DNA of 15,498 nt. Origin: Planctomycetota bacterium (GTDB taxonomy: Bacteria; Planctomycetota; UBA1135; GCA-002686595). The notes under the pieces were generated by a model. It was not told where the DNA came from. It searched no databases and worked only from the letters and a program-made list of their open reading frames with translations. Each line of letters begins with the position of its first letter. The first letter of the stretch is position 1. The stretch is taken from NCBI GenBank assembly GCA_027623615.1, contig JAQBVH010000011.1, positions 1 through 15,498 of the forward strand. The letters are read 5' to 3'. The translations under genes were made by a program, and so were the position numbers. This document shows, piece by piece, positions 7,024-14,369 of this stretch.

Positions 7024-8526
7024 CTACGGCAGGATCTCCTGCAGCCAGCGCTGCAGGCGCCGCTCCAGATCAGGCATCGCGAACCCGGTCACGTCCTCGA
7101 ACACGGTCACCGGGTGCTCGCCGGCGCCGACCCGGCGCAGGATGCGCGGCACGTCGTCGGGGCGCCCTTCGAGCAGGTAGGCCGCGAGCGCGTAGGACAG
7201 GAGCAGGTCCTCGTCGCGCATCGTGTCGACGCTGCGCCCGAGCAGGAACTCGAGCGAGGGGAAGCCCTGCTGGCCGATCTGATCCCGCGCAACGGCGAGC
7301 CACTGTGTCTCCTGGGCCTGCAGCAGCGGCCAGATCGTCGTCGCGCGGTTCGTCGAGTACCTCTGCGGGTCGAAGAAGTACGTCATGCGCGTCCCCGTCA
7401 TGTGATAGACGAGGTACAGGCCCAGGCCCTCCCAGGCCCACCCATCGCTACCGTTGATGCCGTAGGCATCCATCATCATCGCGCCGAGGGTCTGGCGCGC
7501 CGCGCCGTCCAGGCGGCGGGCAGGGTTGGCGTCCCACTCGCCGAGCGTGTTGGGTGCGCCCAGCCAACCGCCGCCGGCCCGGCGCAGATCGCCCTTGGTC
7601 GGCTCTCCGATCGCGCCCAGGTTGTTCAGGAGCGCCTCGCGCTCCCCCTGGTTCTGCAACAGGTAGATCGTGTAGCCGCGGCGGTGGGCCTGGGCATCGC
7701 CGAAGACGCTCTTGAACAGGTGACTGACTGCCTCGGTGACGCGGGCGGTCTCCTCGACCTCACTCGAGGGCGTGGTGCCGACCACGCGCACACCGGGCGT
7801 CATGCGCGTCGCGTTCCAGCGCACCGGCACCTCGCGCTCGGGCTTCGAGGTCGTCGAGAGCTGTGGGCGGTCGACCTGCTCCAGGGATTCGACCGCCTTG
7901 GTCTGGACCCCGCGCCCCGCCTCGAGCGCGCGCTTGGTCTCGCTGAGCACCCAGCGCCCCCCGTGCGCTTCTTCACCCAGCACCGTGCGCAGGGCGACGT
8001 CATTCGGGTCGAGCACGAGCAGCTTCGCGAGGACCCGCTCGCGCGTCCCCGGCACGAGCAGGTCACCCTCCCGCTCTAGCCGCCGGAAGAGCTGCAGCTT
8101 GTACGGGTCGGTCGCCTGCGCCAGGCGCTGCCTGAACTCCTCGAGGTGCTCGTCGCGGGCGTGGCTGCGGGGCTGGCGGTAGCTGCCCGACTGCACCCAC
8201 TCGTCGCCGCGCTTGAAGAACTTGAGCACCTTCCGCGCGCCTTGGTGGTCGGGGTCGATCTCGATCACGGTGCGCGCGAGCCGGTCGCGCTCGGTGTAGA
8301 GCTTCCTGTGGCGGCACCAATCGGAGACCTCCCACAAGCGCTCCGCCAGGATCGCGTCCTGTTCGGCAACCAGGCTTTCGAAGCGCTCGCGGGCGCGCTG
8401 GAACTCGTCCAGCGGCGCGGACTCGGGGGGCGCGGGGGTCGGATCCTGGGCGTGGAGGACCGATCCCGCGGGCAGGATGGCGAGCAGCAGGACCGTGGAA
8501 ACGGTCCTCGGGGCGAGGTGAAGCAT
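7024..8526 (-). CDS. Exported protein with two TPR-like repeat modules and a degenerate metallopeptidase-like segment
   Basis: No named family is certain for this 500-residue product. A Sec signal covers residues 1 to about 26 (ending VLHAQ), followed by a Pro-rich linker. Residues about 40-200 are helical and charged and contain two similar modules, at 83-111 and 166-193. Each has LA(R/K), a (V/L)xDP core, an R-x-VL pair and a final WV. These resemble the DP-x(n)-ARxxLG-GRWV units common in planctomycete exported proteins. The C-terminal half (about 240-500) recalls gluzincin-type peptidase domains: WAWEGLGLYLVYHMTG at 363-378 looks like the WxxEGLAxY segment. The region where HExxH would be expected reads AARQTLGAMMMDA (342-354), so zinc ligands appear absent. 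It is probably a non-catalytic relative. The gene lies 94 bp downstream of the glycosyltransferase gene and no clear Shine-Dalgarno is seen. Confidence 0.8.
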   Translation of the reverse strand: MLHLAPRTVSTVLLLAILPAGSVLHAQDPTPAPPESAPLDEFQRARERFESLVAEQDAILAERLWEVSDWCRHRKLYTERDRLARTVIEIDPDHQGARKVLKFFKRGDEWVQSGSYRQPRSHARDEHLEEFRQRLAQATDPYKLQLFRRLEREGDLLVPGTRERVLAKLLVLDPNDVALRTVLGEEAHGGRWVLSETKRALEAGRGVQTKAVESLEQVDRPQLSTTSKPEREVPVRWNATRMTPGVRVVGTTPSSEVEETARVTEAVSHLFKSVFGDAQAHRRGYTIYLLQNQGEREALLNNLGAIGEPTKGDLRRAGGGWLGAPNTLGEWDANPARRLDGAARQTLGAMMMDAYGINGSDGWAWEGLGLYLVYHMTGTRMTYFFDPQRYSTNRATTIWPLLQAQETQWLAVARDQIGQQGFPSLEFLLGRSVDTMRDEDLLLSYALAAYLLEGRPDDVPRILRRVGAGEHPVTVFEDVTGFAMPDLERRLQRWLQEILP

Positions 8527-8620
8527 GGCGGTCCGGGTTCGGGGGTGGGCGCTGGGGATCCCGACCGGGTGGCCCTCGACGCTGCCTACCCTGCGCCGTG
8601 GACGGGTTTCTCGCCAGAAT

Positions 8621-9460
8621 TCATCGCGAGGACTCGTCCCGCTCCCAGGCGTAGCCCCCCAAGTCCTCAGCCAGCCGGTCGGCCCGGCGGCGCACGAGCA
8701 GCTGCATGCCCAGGTAGAGCGGCAGGAGCGGCCACAGGCGCAGGGGCATCCCGAACGCCTTGCGCCTCAAGGAGGTGTGGGCGGCGCGCTTGGTCGCCCA
8801 GAGCTCAGGGAAGGAGCGCTCCAGCTGCAAAGCTCCGAGTCGGCTGCGCGTCTTGATCTTGAGCAGGGCGCCCAGGGTACGAGGCACGCGCACGACGCTC
8901 TGCGCTCCAGCGACGTGCACGATCTCGCCCGGTGCGAAGTGCGCGCGCACGTAGCCGTCGTCGGAGATGATCGAGGGGAAGGCGCCGAAGCGACCCCGCC
9001 CCTCTTCCGAGAGCGCGTAGAGGCCGCAGCCAACGTCCCCCGGCTCCTGCCCGTGCAGGGCCAGCCAGACCGCGTAGTACGCGCGCACCCAGACGCTCGC
9101 GTCCGAGGTGTCGAGGCGCGCGACGGGCTCGGCCGCCGCCGCGCCGCTCTCGCCCAGGGCGGCGATCACGCGCGCGAGGTCGCTGCCCGGCAGGTCAATG
9201 TCCGCGTCGAGGTAGACGCGCGGGTAGCCGCGCGCCGCGGCGTCGCCAGCGTTGAGGGCGGCGGTCTTGGAGGCCTCCGCGACCTCGATCACCTCGACCC
9301 GCGGCGCGAAGGCGCGCGCGACCTCGGCAGTGCGATCGCTGCAGCCGTTCGGCACGACCAGGACCTGCACCTCTGCGGGCAACCCTGCGAGGAGCACCTG
9401 GAGGGTACGGGGCAAGACCCGCTCCTCGTCGTGCGCGGGGACGATGACAGCGCCGGCCAT
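8621..9460 (-). CDS. Family 2 glycosyltransferase
   Basis: Starting at ATG 9460 gives 279 residues beginning MAGAVIVPAHDEE, where the first beta strand of a GT-A fold (AVIVPAHDEE) is expected. An in-frame TTG at 9493 would add 11 residues of non-family sequence and run into the divergent gene, so I reject it. GT2 features are VVPNGCSD (35-42), SKTAALNAG (64-72), the DxD-type DADID (85-89) for metal and nucleotide-sugar binding, and SDDGYVRAHF (166-175) as the acceptor/ED-like motif. A basic, hydrophobic C-terminus (about 239-256) suggests membrane association. The enzyme should transfer a sugar from a nucleotide donor to a lipid, polymer or protein acceptor; donor and acceptor are unknown. 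It is the first gene of a minus-strand series. No Shine-Dalgarno is evident and only 20 bp separate it from the divergent hydrolase. Confidence 0.9.
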   Translation of the reverse strand: MAGAVIVPAHDEERVLPRTLQVLLAGLPAEVQVLVVPNGCSDRTAEVARAFAPRVEVIEVAEASKTAALNAGDAAARGYPRVYLDADIDLPGSDLARVIAALGESGAAAAEPVARLDTSDASVWVRAYYAVWLALHGQEPGDVGCGLYALSEEGRGRFGAFPSIISDDGYVRAHFAPGEIVHVAGAQSVVRVPRTLGALLKIKTRSRLGALQLERSFPELWATKRAAHTSLRRKAFGMPLRLWPLLPLYLGMQLLVRRRADRLAEDLGGYAWERDESSR

Positions 9461-9480
9461 GGGCTCGCATACTACGAAGC

Positions 9481-10767
9481 ATGCGACACGCAACCCACCG
9501 CCTGCCGGGATTGGTCAGCGAGGAACATCGCTTCGAGGTCCCGCTCGATCACGCCAATCCCGGTGGAGACCAGATCGAGGTCTTCGCTCGGGTGGTCGGA
9601 CGCCCTGGCGACGACGCGGCGAGGCCACACCTCGTGTTCCTCCAGGGCGGACCGGGCTTCGGAGCGCCGCGCCCGATGGGAGCGGACGGCTGGATCAAGC
9701 GCGCCCTCGAGGACTACCGGCTCGTGCTGATCGACCAGCGTGGAACGGGGAACAGCACGCGGCTGGACGCAGCGCGGGTCACCGCGGCGGGCGACGCCCA
9801 GGCCCAGGCGGACTACCTCGCCCACTTTCGCTCGGACTCGATCGTGCGCGACTGCGAGCTCGTCCGGCGCGAGCTCTGCGGGGACGAGCCCTGGTCCGTG
9901 CTCGGCCAGAGCTACGGCGGGTTCTGCGCGACGCGCTACCTCTCGCCCGCCCCCGAGGGCTTGCGCGAGGTCTACGTCACAGGCGGCCTGCCACCCCTGC
10001 GCGCGACCGCCGACGAGATCTACGCGCGCACCTACGGGATCTGCAAGCGCAAGAACGCGGCCTACTACGAGCGCTACCCCGAGGACGTCACGAGCGTGCG
10101 TGAGATCGCCGAGCACCTGGCGACACATGAGGTGCTGCTCCCCGGCGGTGACCGGCTGAGCCTGCGCCGCTTCCAGACCCTCGGCCTGCAGCTCGGGTTC
10201 TCGGACGGGTTCGAGACCCTGCACTACCTGGTCGAGAACCCGTGGACGATGGGCGCCGGCGGAAGGGAGCTGGCCTACGCCTTCCTCCGCGGCGTCGAGA
10301 ACACCCAGGCCTGGGACGTCGCGCCGATCTTCTCGCTCCTGCACGAGGCCTGCTACACCCAGGGCTGCGCCTCGAGGTGGTCGGCCGACCGGCTGCGCGC
10401 GGAGCACCCCGAGTTCACCCTCGAGCACGAGGGTCCCTTGTACCTCTCTGGCGAGATGATCGACCCCTGCCTGTTCGCCGAGGTCGGCGCCCTGCGCCCG
10501 ATGGCAGAGGCGGCCGAGCTCCTGGCCCAGAAGGACGACTGGCCGGTCCTCTACGATCTCGACCGGCTCGGGGCGAACAAGGTGCCCGGCGCGGCGGCGG
10601 TGTATGCGAACGACATGTACGTCGAGCGCGAGTACTCCCTCGAGACGGCCGCCCACATCCCGGGGATGCGCACCTGGTTGACCGACGAGTACGAACACAA
10701 CGGTCTGCGCTCGAACGGCGCGCACGTGCTCGGTCGGTTGATCGACCTCGTGCGAGGCGAGGCCTGA
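9481..10767 (+). CDS. Peptidase S33 family alpha/beta hydrolase (proline iminopeptidase-like)
   Basis: The 428-residue cytoplasmic protein has the S33 prolyl-aminopeptidase layout. The oxyanion loop QGGPGFG lies at 55-61, IDQRGTGNS at 84-92 and the nucleophile elbow GQSYGGF at 142-148 (Ser144). A long helical cap follows (about 170-350). The acid is probably Asp378 in VYANDMYV and the base His406 in DEYEHNGLR. The GGPG and DQRG pair and the EYEHNGLR ending are typical of the long (more than 400 aa) actinobacterial-type prolyl aminopeptidase-like group, which removes N-terminal proline or acts on related amides and esters. No signal peptide is visible. The gene diverges from the glycosyltransferase across 20 bp, so any promoter must overlap that coding sequence. 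Its stop is 6 bp from the stop of the convergent lipoprotein gene. Codon use matches the region. Confidence 0.92.
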   Translation: MRHATHRLPGLVSEEHRFEVPLDHANPGGDQIEVFARVVGRPGDDAARPHLVFLQGGPGFGAPRPMGADGWIKRALEDYRLVLIDQRGTGNSTRLDAARVTAAGDAQAQADYLAHFRSDSIVRDCELVRRELCGDEPWSVLGQSYGGFCATRYLSPAPEGLREVYVTGGLPPLRATADEIYARTYGICKRKNAAYYERYPEDVTSVREIAEHLATHEVLLPGGDRLSLRRFQTLGLQLGFSDGFETLHYLVENPWTMGAGGRELAYAFLRGVENTQAWDVAPIFSLLHEACYTQGCASRWSADRLRAEHPEFTLEHEGPLYLSGEMIDPCLFAEVGALRPMAEAAELLAQKDDWPVLYDLDRLGANKVPGAAAVYANDMYVEREYSLETAAHIPGMRTWLTDEYEHNGLRSNGAHVLGRLIDLVRGEA

Positions 10768-10773
10768 GCGTCT

Positions 10774-11160
10774 CTAGAGCCGGCCCGCGATCGACTCGAG
10801 CAATAGACCTGCCTTGCGCTCGTTCTCATCGGACTCGAAGGTGCCGATGCGCACGCGGACGCGGGCCTTGCCCCCGACCAGCTCTTCGACCTTGACCCAG
10901 TATCCCTCGCCGTCGATCTCCGCGGTGTCCTCGCTCTCGGCCAGGTTGGGGGATACGCCGCCCGGCAGGTCGTAGCCCCGACCCTCGAGCGCCTGGACGG
11001 TCGCCTTCCAGACCCGACCGACCGGAGCGTCGAAGTCCTGGATGGCCTCGTTGTTGTCGTACTTGACGATGCCGAAGGCCGTCCCCGCCGCCGCAGCGAT
11101 CAGGCACCCGGTGAGCGGAAACAGAAGCGGGAGAGCGATGAGAAGGTGAGTGCGTCGCAT
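10774..11160 (-). CDS. DUF3568-like small lipoprotein
   Basis: The start is set at ATG 11160 because a strong Shine-Dalgarno lies just upstream and because this start puts a lipoprotein signal at the N-terminus. The longer frame from 11226 would bury that signal. The 128-residue product begins MRRTHLLIALPLLFPLTGC, with lipobox LTGC ending at Cys19 and an Ala/Gly-rich stretch after it. The mature part has the DUF3568 pattern: an AFGIVKYDNNEA segment (28-39), FDAPVGRVWKATVQALEG (43-60) and a beta-rich remainder ending in a GTFESDENERKAGLLLESI helix (106-124). Members are small envelope lipoproteins of unknown function found in many bacteria with outer membranes. The gene is divergent from the histidine kinase gene and shares its 206-bp upstream region, but a functional tie is not shown. 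Confidence 0.87.
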   Translation of the reverse strand: MRRTHLLIALPLLFPLTGCLIAAAAGTAFGIVKYDNNEAIQDFDAPVGRVWKATVQALEGRGYDLPGGVSPNLAESEDTAEIDGEGYWVKVEELVGGKARVRVRIGTFESDENERKAGLLLESIAGRL

Positions 11161-11167
11161 GGTCGAT

Positions 11168-11175
11168 CCTCCCCT
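11168..11175 (-). promoter_or_regulatory. Shine-Dalgarno of the DUF3568-like lipoprotein gene
   Basis: On the minus strand these bases read AGGGGAGG, with the GGAGG core (11168-11172) 7 nt before the ATG at 11160. It is the best ribosome binding site in the window and decides the start in favour of the shorter, signal-bearing product. Confidence 0.8.
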
Positions 11176-11237
11176 GGCAGGGAACCCGGACGAGGCCACC
11201 ATGGACTTCCCCGAGCGATGGGGCAAGCCCGCTCACC

Positions 11238-11267
11238 CGCATCGGGCACGTCGGCGCTCCCGATGCG
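11238..11267. repeat. Perfect 9-bp inverted repeat with 12-bp spacer in divergent promoter region
   Basis: CGCATCGGG at 11238-11246 is exactly reverse-complemented by CCCGATGCG at 11259-11267. The repeat lies in the 206-bp region between the divergent lipoprotein gene (start 11160) and the histidine kinase gene (start 11367), about 100 bp upstream of the kinase and 77 bp upstream of the lipoprotein. The centre-to-centre distance of 21 bp (two helical turns) suits a dimeric regulator. As RNA it would form a 9-bp stem. No T-run follows either arm, so a terminator is unlikely. Bases 11216-11222 (CGATGGG) could pair instead with 11236-11244 if one base is bulged. No confident -10/-35 pair could be assigned in the region; the least GC-rich part is about 11324-11350. 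Confidence 0.5.
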
Positions 11268-11366
11268 AACCTCGCTTCCCAGGCGCAGACTTCGCCGGCA
11301 GCGCTTCCGCCCTTCCAAGGTCGGAAATGACCAAATCGTGGTACCTTCACAGGACCCCACGGGCCA

Positions 11367-14300
11367 GTGAAGAGATCGCTCCGCTCGCCGTCGATTCGAA
11401 TGGTGCCGCTTACTGTCTTTGTGACATTGGCGGCTGCTTTCGTGTTCCTATGGGGCCAGGCATCGGCGCGCCACTCGGATGCCCTGGCCCGAGACACCGA
11501 ACTGCTGGCGGAGCAGGCCGCGCTGCGCCTGGACGAGGTGGGCCGCAGCGCGGAAGAGGTCGCGCACCACATGCTTACCGCTTGGCGCGCGGGCTTGGCC
11601 TCGTTGGCAGGCTTCGATGGCATCGCGGAGCCGCTGGTGCGTCGCTACCCGGAGCTGCTCAGCATCGTGTGGATCGGTCCGGGCCAGGTGGTCGAGCACG
11701 CCTACCCGCAGGACAGCCTGGCCTACGCTGGCGTGGGGAGCCGACTGGTGGGCGAGCCGCGCATCTCGCCCTACCTCGACCTGGCGCGCTCCTCGGGAGA
11801 GGTCGTCTTCACCCCACCCTTCGACTTGAGCGAAGACGTGGACGCGGTCGCCGGATACCTGCGCCTCGACGGGACCGGGTCTGACGGATTCGTCGGCGTG
11901 ATCTTCTCCATGACTGCTCTGGTCCAACGACTGGGCGGTTCGGTGCAGGAGGACTTCGACACCTACTTGAGGTGCACCGTACTGGGCGACGACCCGTTCG
12001 AGGTGTCCTACGGACCGAGGGGAGTCGGGGACGACGACTACCTCGAACGCCCCTTGGTCCGCTCGTGGAAGTTCGAGTTCGACCCGCATGGGTGGGAGCT
12101 GTTCCTCGCGCCGAGGACGGGCAACAGTCGCGCAGGCACCTCGACGGAGGAGGACCTCTTCCTCACCGCGGGCCTGCTGCTGGCCCTCGCGCTTGCCTTG
12201 GTCGTTGGCCGCGAGCTCCATTCGCGCAGGGCCCTCCGTGCAAGCGAGCGACGCTACCGCGGCGTGGTCCAGGACCTGCCCGACTTCGTCTGTCGCTACC
12301 GGCGCGACGGGACGATCACCTTCGCCAACGAGGCCTTCGCCGCCCGCTACGGCAAGACCGCTGACGAACTGATCGGCACGAGCCTCTACAGCCTCTATCC
12401 AGAGACCGAGTGGTCCGAGATCAATCGTCACCTTGCCTCCCTCGAAGCGGGGAGGCAGGTCGAGTCCCTGCGGCAGGTCGATCTCGAGGGTGACCGCACC
12501 GGCTACGTGCGCTGGCGCGAGCGCGTCATCGTCGAGGGCGGTCCGGAGTCCGCCGAGGTGCAGTCCGTCGGATACGACGTGACCGAAGCGCGCGAGGCCG
12601 AGGAACAGCTGCGCCACAGCCAGGAGCGCTACCGGACCCTGGTCGAGTCGAGCCCGGACGGGGTGGTCATCCACCGCAACGGGAAGATCGTGTTCGCCAA
12701 CGACGCCCTGGCCAAGCTGGTCGGGGCCCAGGGCACCTGGGAGCTGGCGGGTATGGAGCTGTCCGAGCTCTTGCCCACGGCGGACGGCAACACGGTCGAG
12801 CAGCGCATCGCTGGAGTCATGGAGGACGGTCAGCCCGTCCGCTATGACGACGAGCAGATTCGACACCGCAGCGGACACCTGATCGAGGTCGAGGTCATCG
12901 GCACACGGGTCGTCTTCGACGGCCAGCGCGCGGTCCAGGCCATCCTGCGCGACGTGACCGAGCGCCGCGCCTCCGAGCGTGCCCTGCGCGAGAGCGAGGA
13001 GCGCTTCCGGACGATCTTCGGCTCGATCAGTGACGCTGTCATCATCCACGATCGCCACGGCGCCTTGCTCGAGGTCAACCAGAGCGCCTGCGACCTGTTC
13101 GGACTGAGCCGCGACGTGCTGCTACGGCTCGATTTCGGCGCGCTCCTGTCCGACTCCAGCCCAGCCACCCTCGAGTTCCTGCGCGCGCGCTTCGCGGCGG
13201 CGCGCACCTCACCCTCGCCGGAGCTGGTGGAGTTCAGCGCCCGACGAGGCCGCGACGAGCAGTGGTGGGCCGAGGTCAGCTTGCGCGCCGCCAAGGTGGA
13301 TGGACGCGAGCGGCTCCTCTCCGTGGTGCGGGACGTGACGGAACGTCGTGAGGCGCAAGAGGCCCTGTCCGAAGCGAGCAATCGCCTCGACCACCTGCTC
13401 TCGACCGGCCCGACCGTCATCTACAGCCGCACGCCCGGCGTCGATGGCAGCCTGACGTTCGTCAGCCGCAACGTGCGCCAGCTCCTCGGCCTCGAGCCCG
13501 ACGCGCTGACGGACAAGCAGGGGCATTGGCGCTCCGCGATCGTCGAGGGCGATCGCGTGCGCGTCGACGGGGAGCTGACCGCCGCCGACGCCCGGGGCGA
13601 CCGCTTCACCTGCGAATACCGCATCGAGACCGAGCAGGGCAAGACGATCTGGATCCAGGACGACGCGCGCCTCCTGCGCGACGACGGTCAGGCCGTCGAG
13701 TGGGTCGGCTGCTGGCGGGATGTGACCATCCGCAAGCGCATCGAACACAGCCAGCGGCTGATGATGGACGAGCTCGACCACCGGGTGAAGAACACCCTGG
13801 CGATGGTCCTTTCCCTGCTCGATCAGACCCTGGCACAGACCCGCTCGCGGGTCGAGCTGCGCGATGCCTTCAGGGGACGCATCGAGGCGCTGGCCCACGC
13901 GCACGAAGCCCTGGCCAAGGAACATTGGGAGGCGGTCGATCTGGAACGCATCTCGCGCCAGGTCCTCGGCCCGAACGTCGAGCTCGGTCGAGTCTCGGTG
14001 GTCGGCCCGCCCCAGCCCCTCGACGCGCGCACGGCCAGCCCCCTCGCGCTCGCCCTGCACGAGCTGGTCACGAATGCGGTCAAGCACGGCGCCCTGTCGG
14101 TGGACGCCGGCCACGTCGACCTGACCTGGGAGCTCGAGGCACGCGGCCTGGTCGTCAAGTGGCGCGAACGCGGGGGACCACCAGCGGCGATGCCCACCGA
14201 GAGCGGCACTGGCCTGCGCCTGGTACGCGGCCTGATCGAGCACGAGCTCGGCGGGCGCGCCATCTTCGACTTCCACGCAACGGGCCTGGAGGTCGAGGTC

Positions 14301-14369
14301 ATTCTCCCGACCAGCGACACCGCCCCTCGGCCGCGGCTCCTCGTCGACGCGCCTACAACAACGGGCTGA
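11367..14369 (+). CDS. Membrane-bound multi-PAS sensor histidine kinase, HWE family
   Basis: The GTG start at 11367 gives 1000 residues and keeps a basic KRSLRSPSIR leader before the first membrane helix; an ATG at 11400 is a possible alternative. Helix 1 is about 13-30. An extracytoplasmic sensor of about 230 residues follows, CHASE- or Cache-like from its PELLSIVWIGPG and SPYLDLARSSGEV segments, then helix 2 at about 264-281. Four PAS domains follow at about 292-409, 418-533, 542-661 and 670-789. The first three end in DVTE and the last in DVTIRKR. The kinase core has phosphoacceptor His805 in DELDHRVKNTLA, N-box HELVTNAVKHGAL (898-910), WRERGGP (932-938) and ESGTGLRLV (945-953), which are HWE/HisKA_2-type hallmarks. 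HWE kinases commonly drive PAS-linked stress or light responses, but the ligand here is unknown. No response regulator is adjacent. The stop overlaps the convergent phospholipase D gene by 17 bp. Confidence 0.94.
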   Translation: MKRSLRSPSIRMVPLTVFVTLAAAFVFLWGQASARHSDALARDTELLAEQAALRLDEVGRSAEEVAHHMLTAWRAGLASLAGFDGIAEPLVRRYPELLSIVWIGPGQVVEHAYPQDSLAYAGVGSRLVGEPRISPYLDLARSSGEVVFTPPFDLSEDVDAVAGYLRLDGTGSDGFVGVIFSMTALVQRLGGSVQEDFDTYLRCTVLGDDPFEVSYGPRGVGDDDYLERPLVRSWKFEFDPHGWELFLAPRTGNSRAGTSTEEDLFLTAGLLLALALALVVGRELHSRRALRASERRYRGVVQDLPDFVCRYRRDGTITFANEAFAARYGKTADELIGTSLYSLYPETEWSEINRHLASLEAGRQVESLRQVDLEGDRTGYVRWRERVIVEGGPESAEVQSVGYDVTEAREAEEQLRHSQERYRTLVESSPDGVVIHRNGKIVFANDALAKLVGAQGTWELAGMELSELLPTADGNTVEQRIAGVMEDGQPVRYDDEQIRHRSGHLIEVEVIGTRVVFDGQRAVQAILRDVTERRASERALRESEERFRTIFGSISDAVIIHDRHGALLEVNQSACDLFGLSRDVLLRLDFGALLSDSSPATLEFLRARFAAARTSPSPELVEFSARRGRDEQWWAEVSLRAAKVDGRERLLSVVRDVTERREAQEALSEASNRLDHLLSTGPTVIYSRTPGVDGSLTFVSRNVRQLLGLEPDALTDKQGHWRSAIVEGDRVRVDGELTAADARGDRFTCEYRIETEQGKTIWIQDDARLLRDDGQAVEWVGCWRDVTIRKRIEHSQRLMMDELDHRVKNTLAMVLSLLDQTLAQTRSRVELRDAFRGRIEALAHAHEALAKEHWEAVDLERISRQVLGPNVELGRVSVVGPPQPLDARTASPLALALHELVTNAVKHGALSVDAGHVDLTWELEARGLVVKWRERGGPPAAMPTESGTGLRLVRGLIEHELGGRAIFDFHATGLEVEVILPTSDTAPRPRLLVDAPTTTG

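Noticed and set aside
6313..8079. Plus-strand open frame of 588 codons opposite the Rieske and 500-aa genes
   Set aside because: It spans two clear minus-strand genes and the gap between them and shows no recognisable domain. It is an antisense shadow.
8527..8620. G-rich 94-bp gap between the glycosyltransferase and the 500-aa gene
   Set aside because: I looked for a promoter, hairpin terminator or small gene and saw only short palindromes such as GGGATCCC, nothing supportable.
9461..9493. TTG start at 9493 for the glycosyltransferase
   Set aside because: It adds 11 residues with no GT2 similarity and overlaps the divergent gene. ATG 9460 starts right at the first strand of the fold.
10772..10779. 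CTCTAGAG palindrome at the convergent S33/lipoprotein junction
   Set aside because: An 8-bp palindrome has no loop and no T-run. It overlaps the lipoprotein stop and is too short to call a terminator.
11150..11884. Plus-strand frame of 244 codons crossing the divergent intergenic region into the kinase
   Set aside because: It is not supported by a ribosome site or motifs, and most of it is an alternative frame of the kinase.
11448..13058. Minus-strand open frame of 536 codons opposite the histidine kinase
   Set aside because: The plus strand has complete PAS and kinase motifs over this span, while the minus product is compositionally biased with no motifs.
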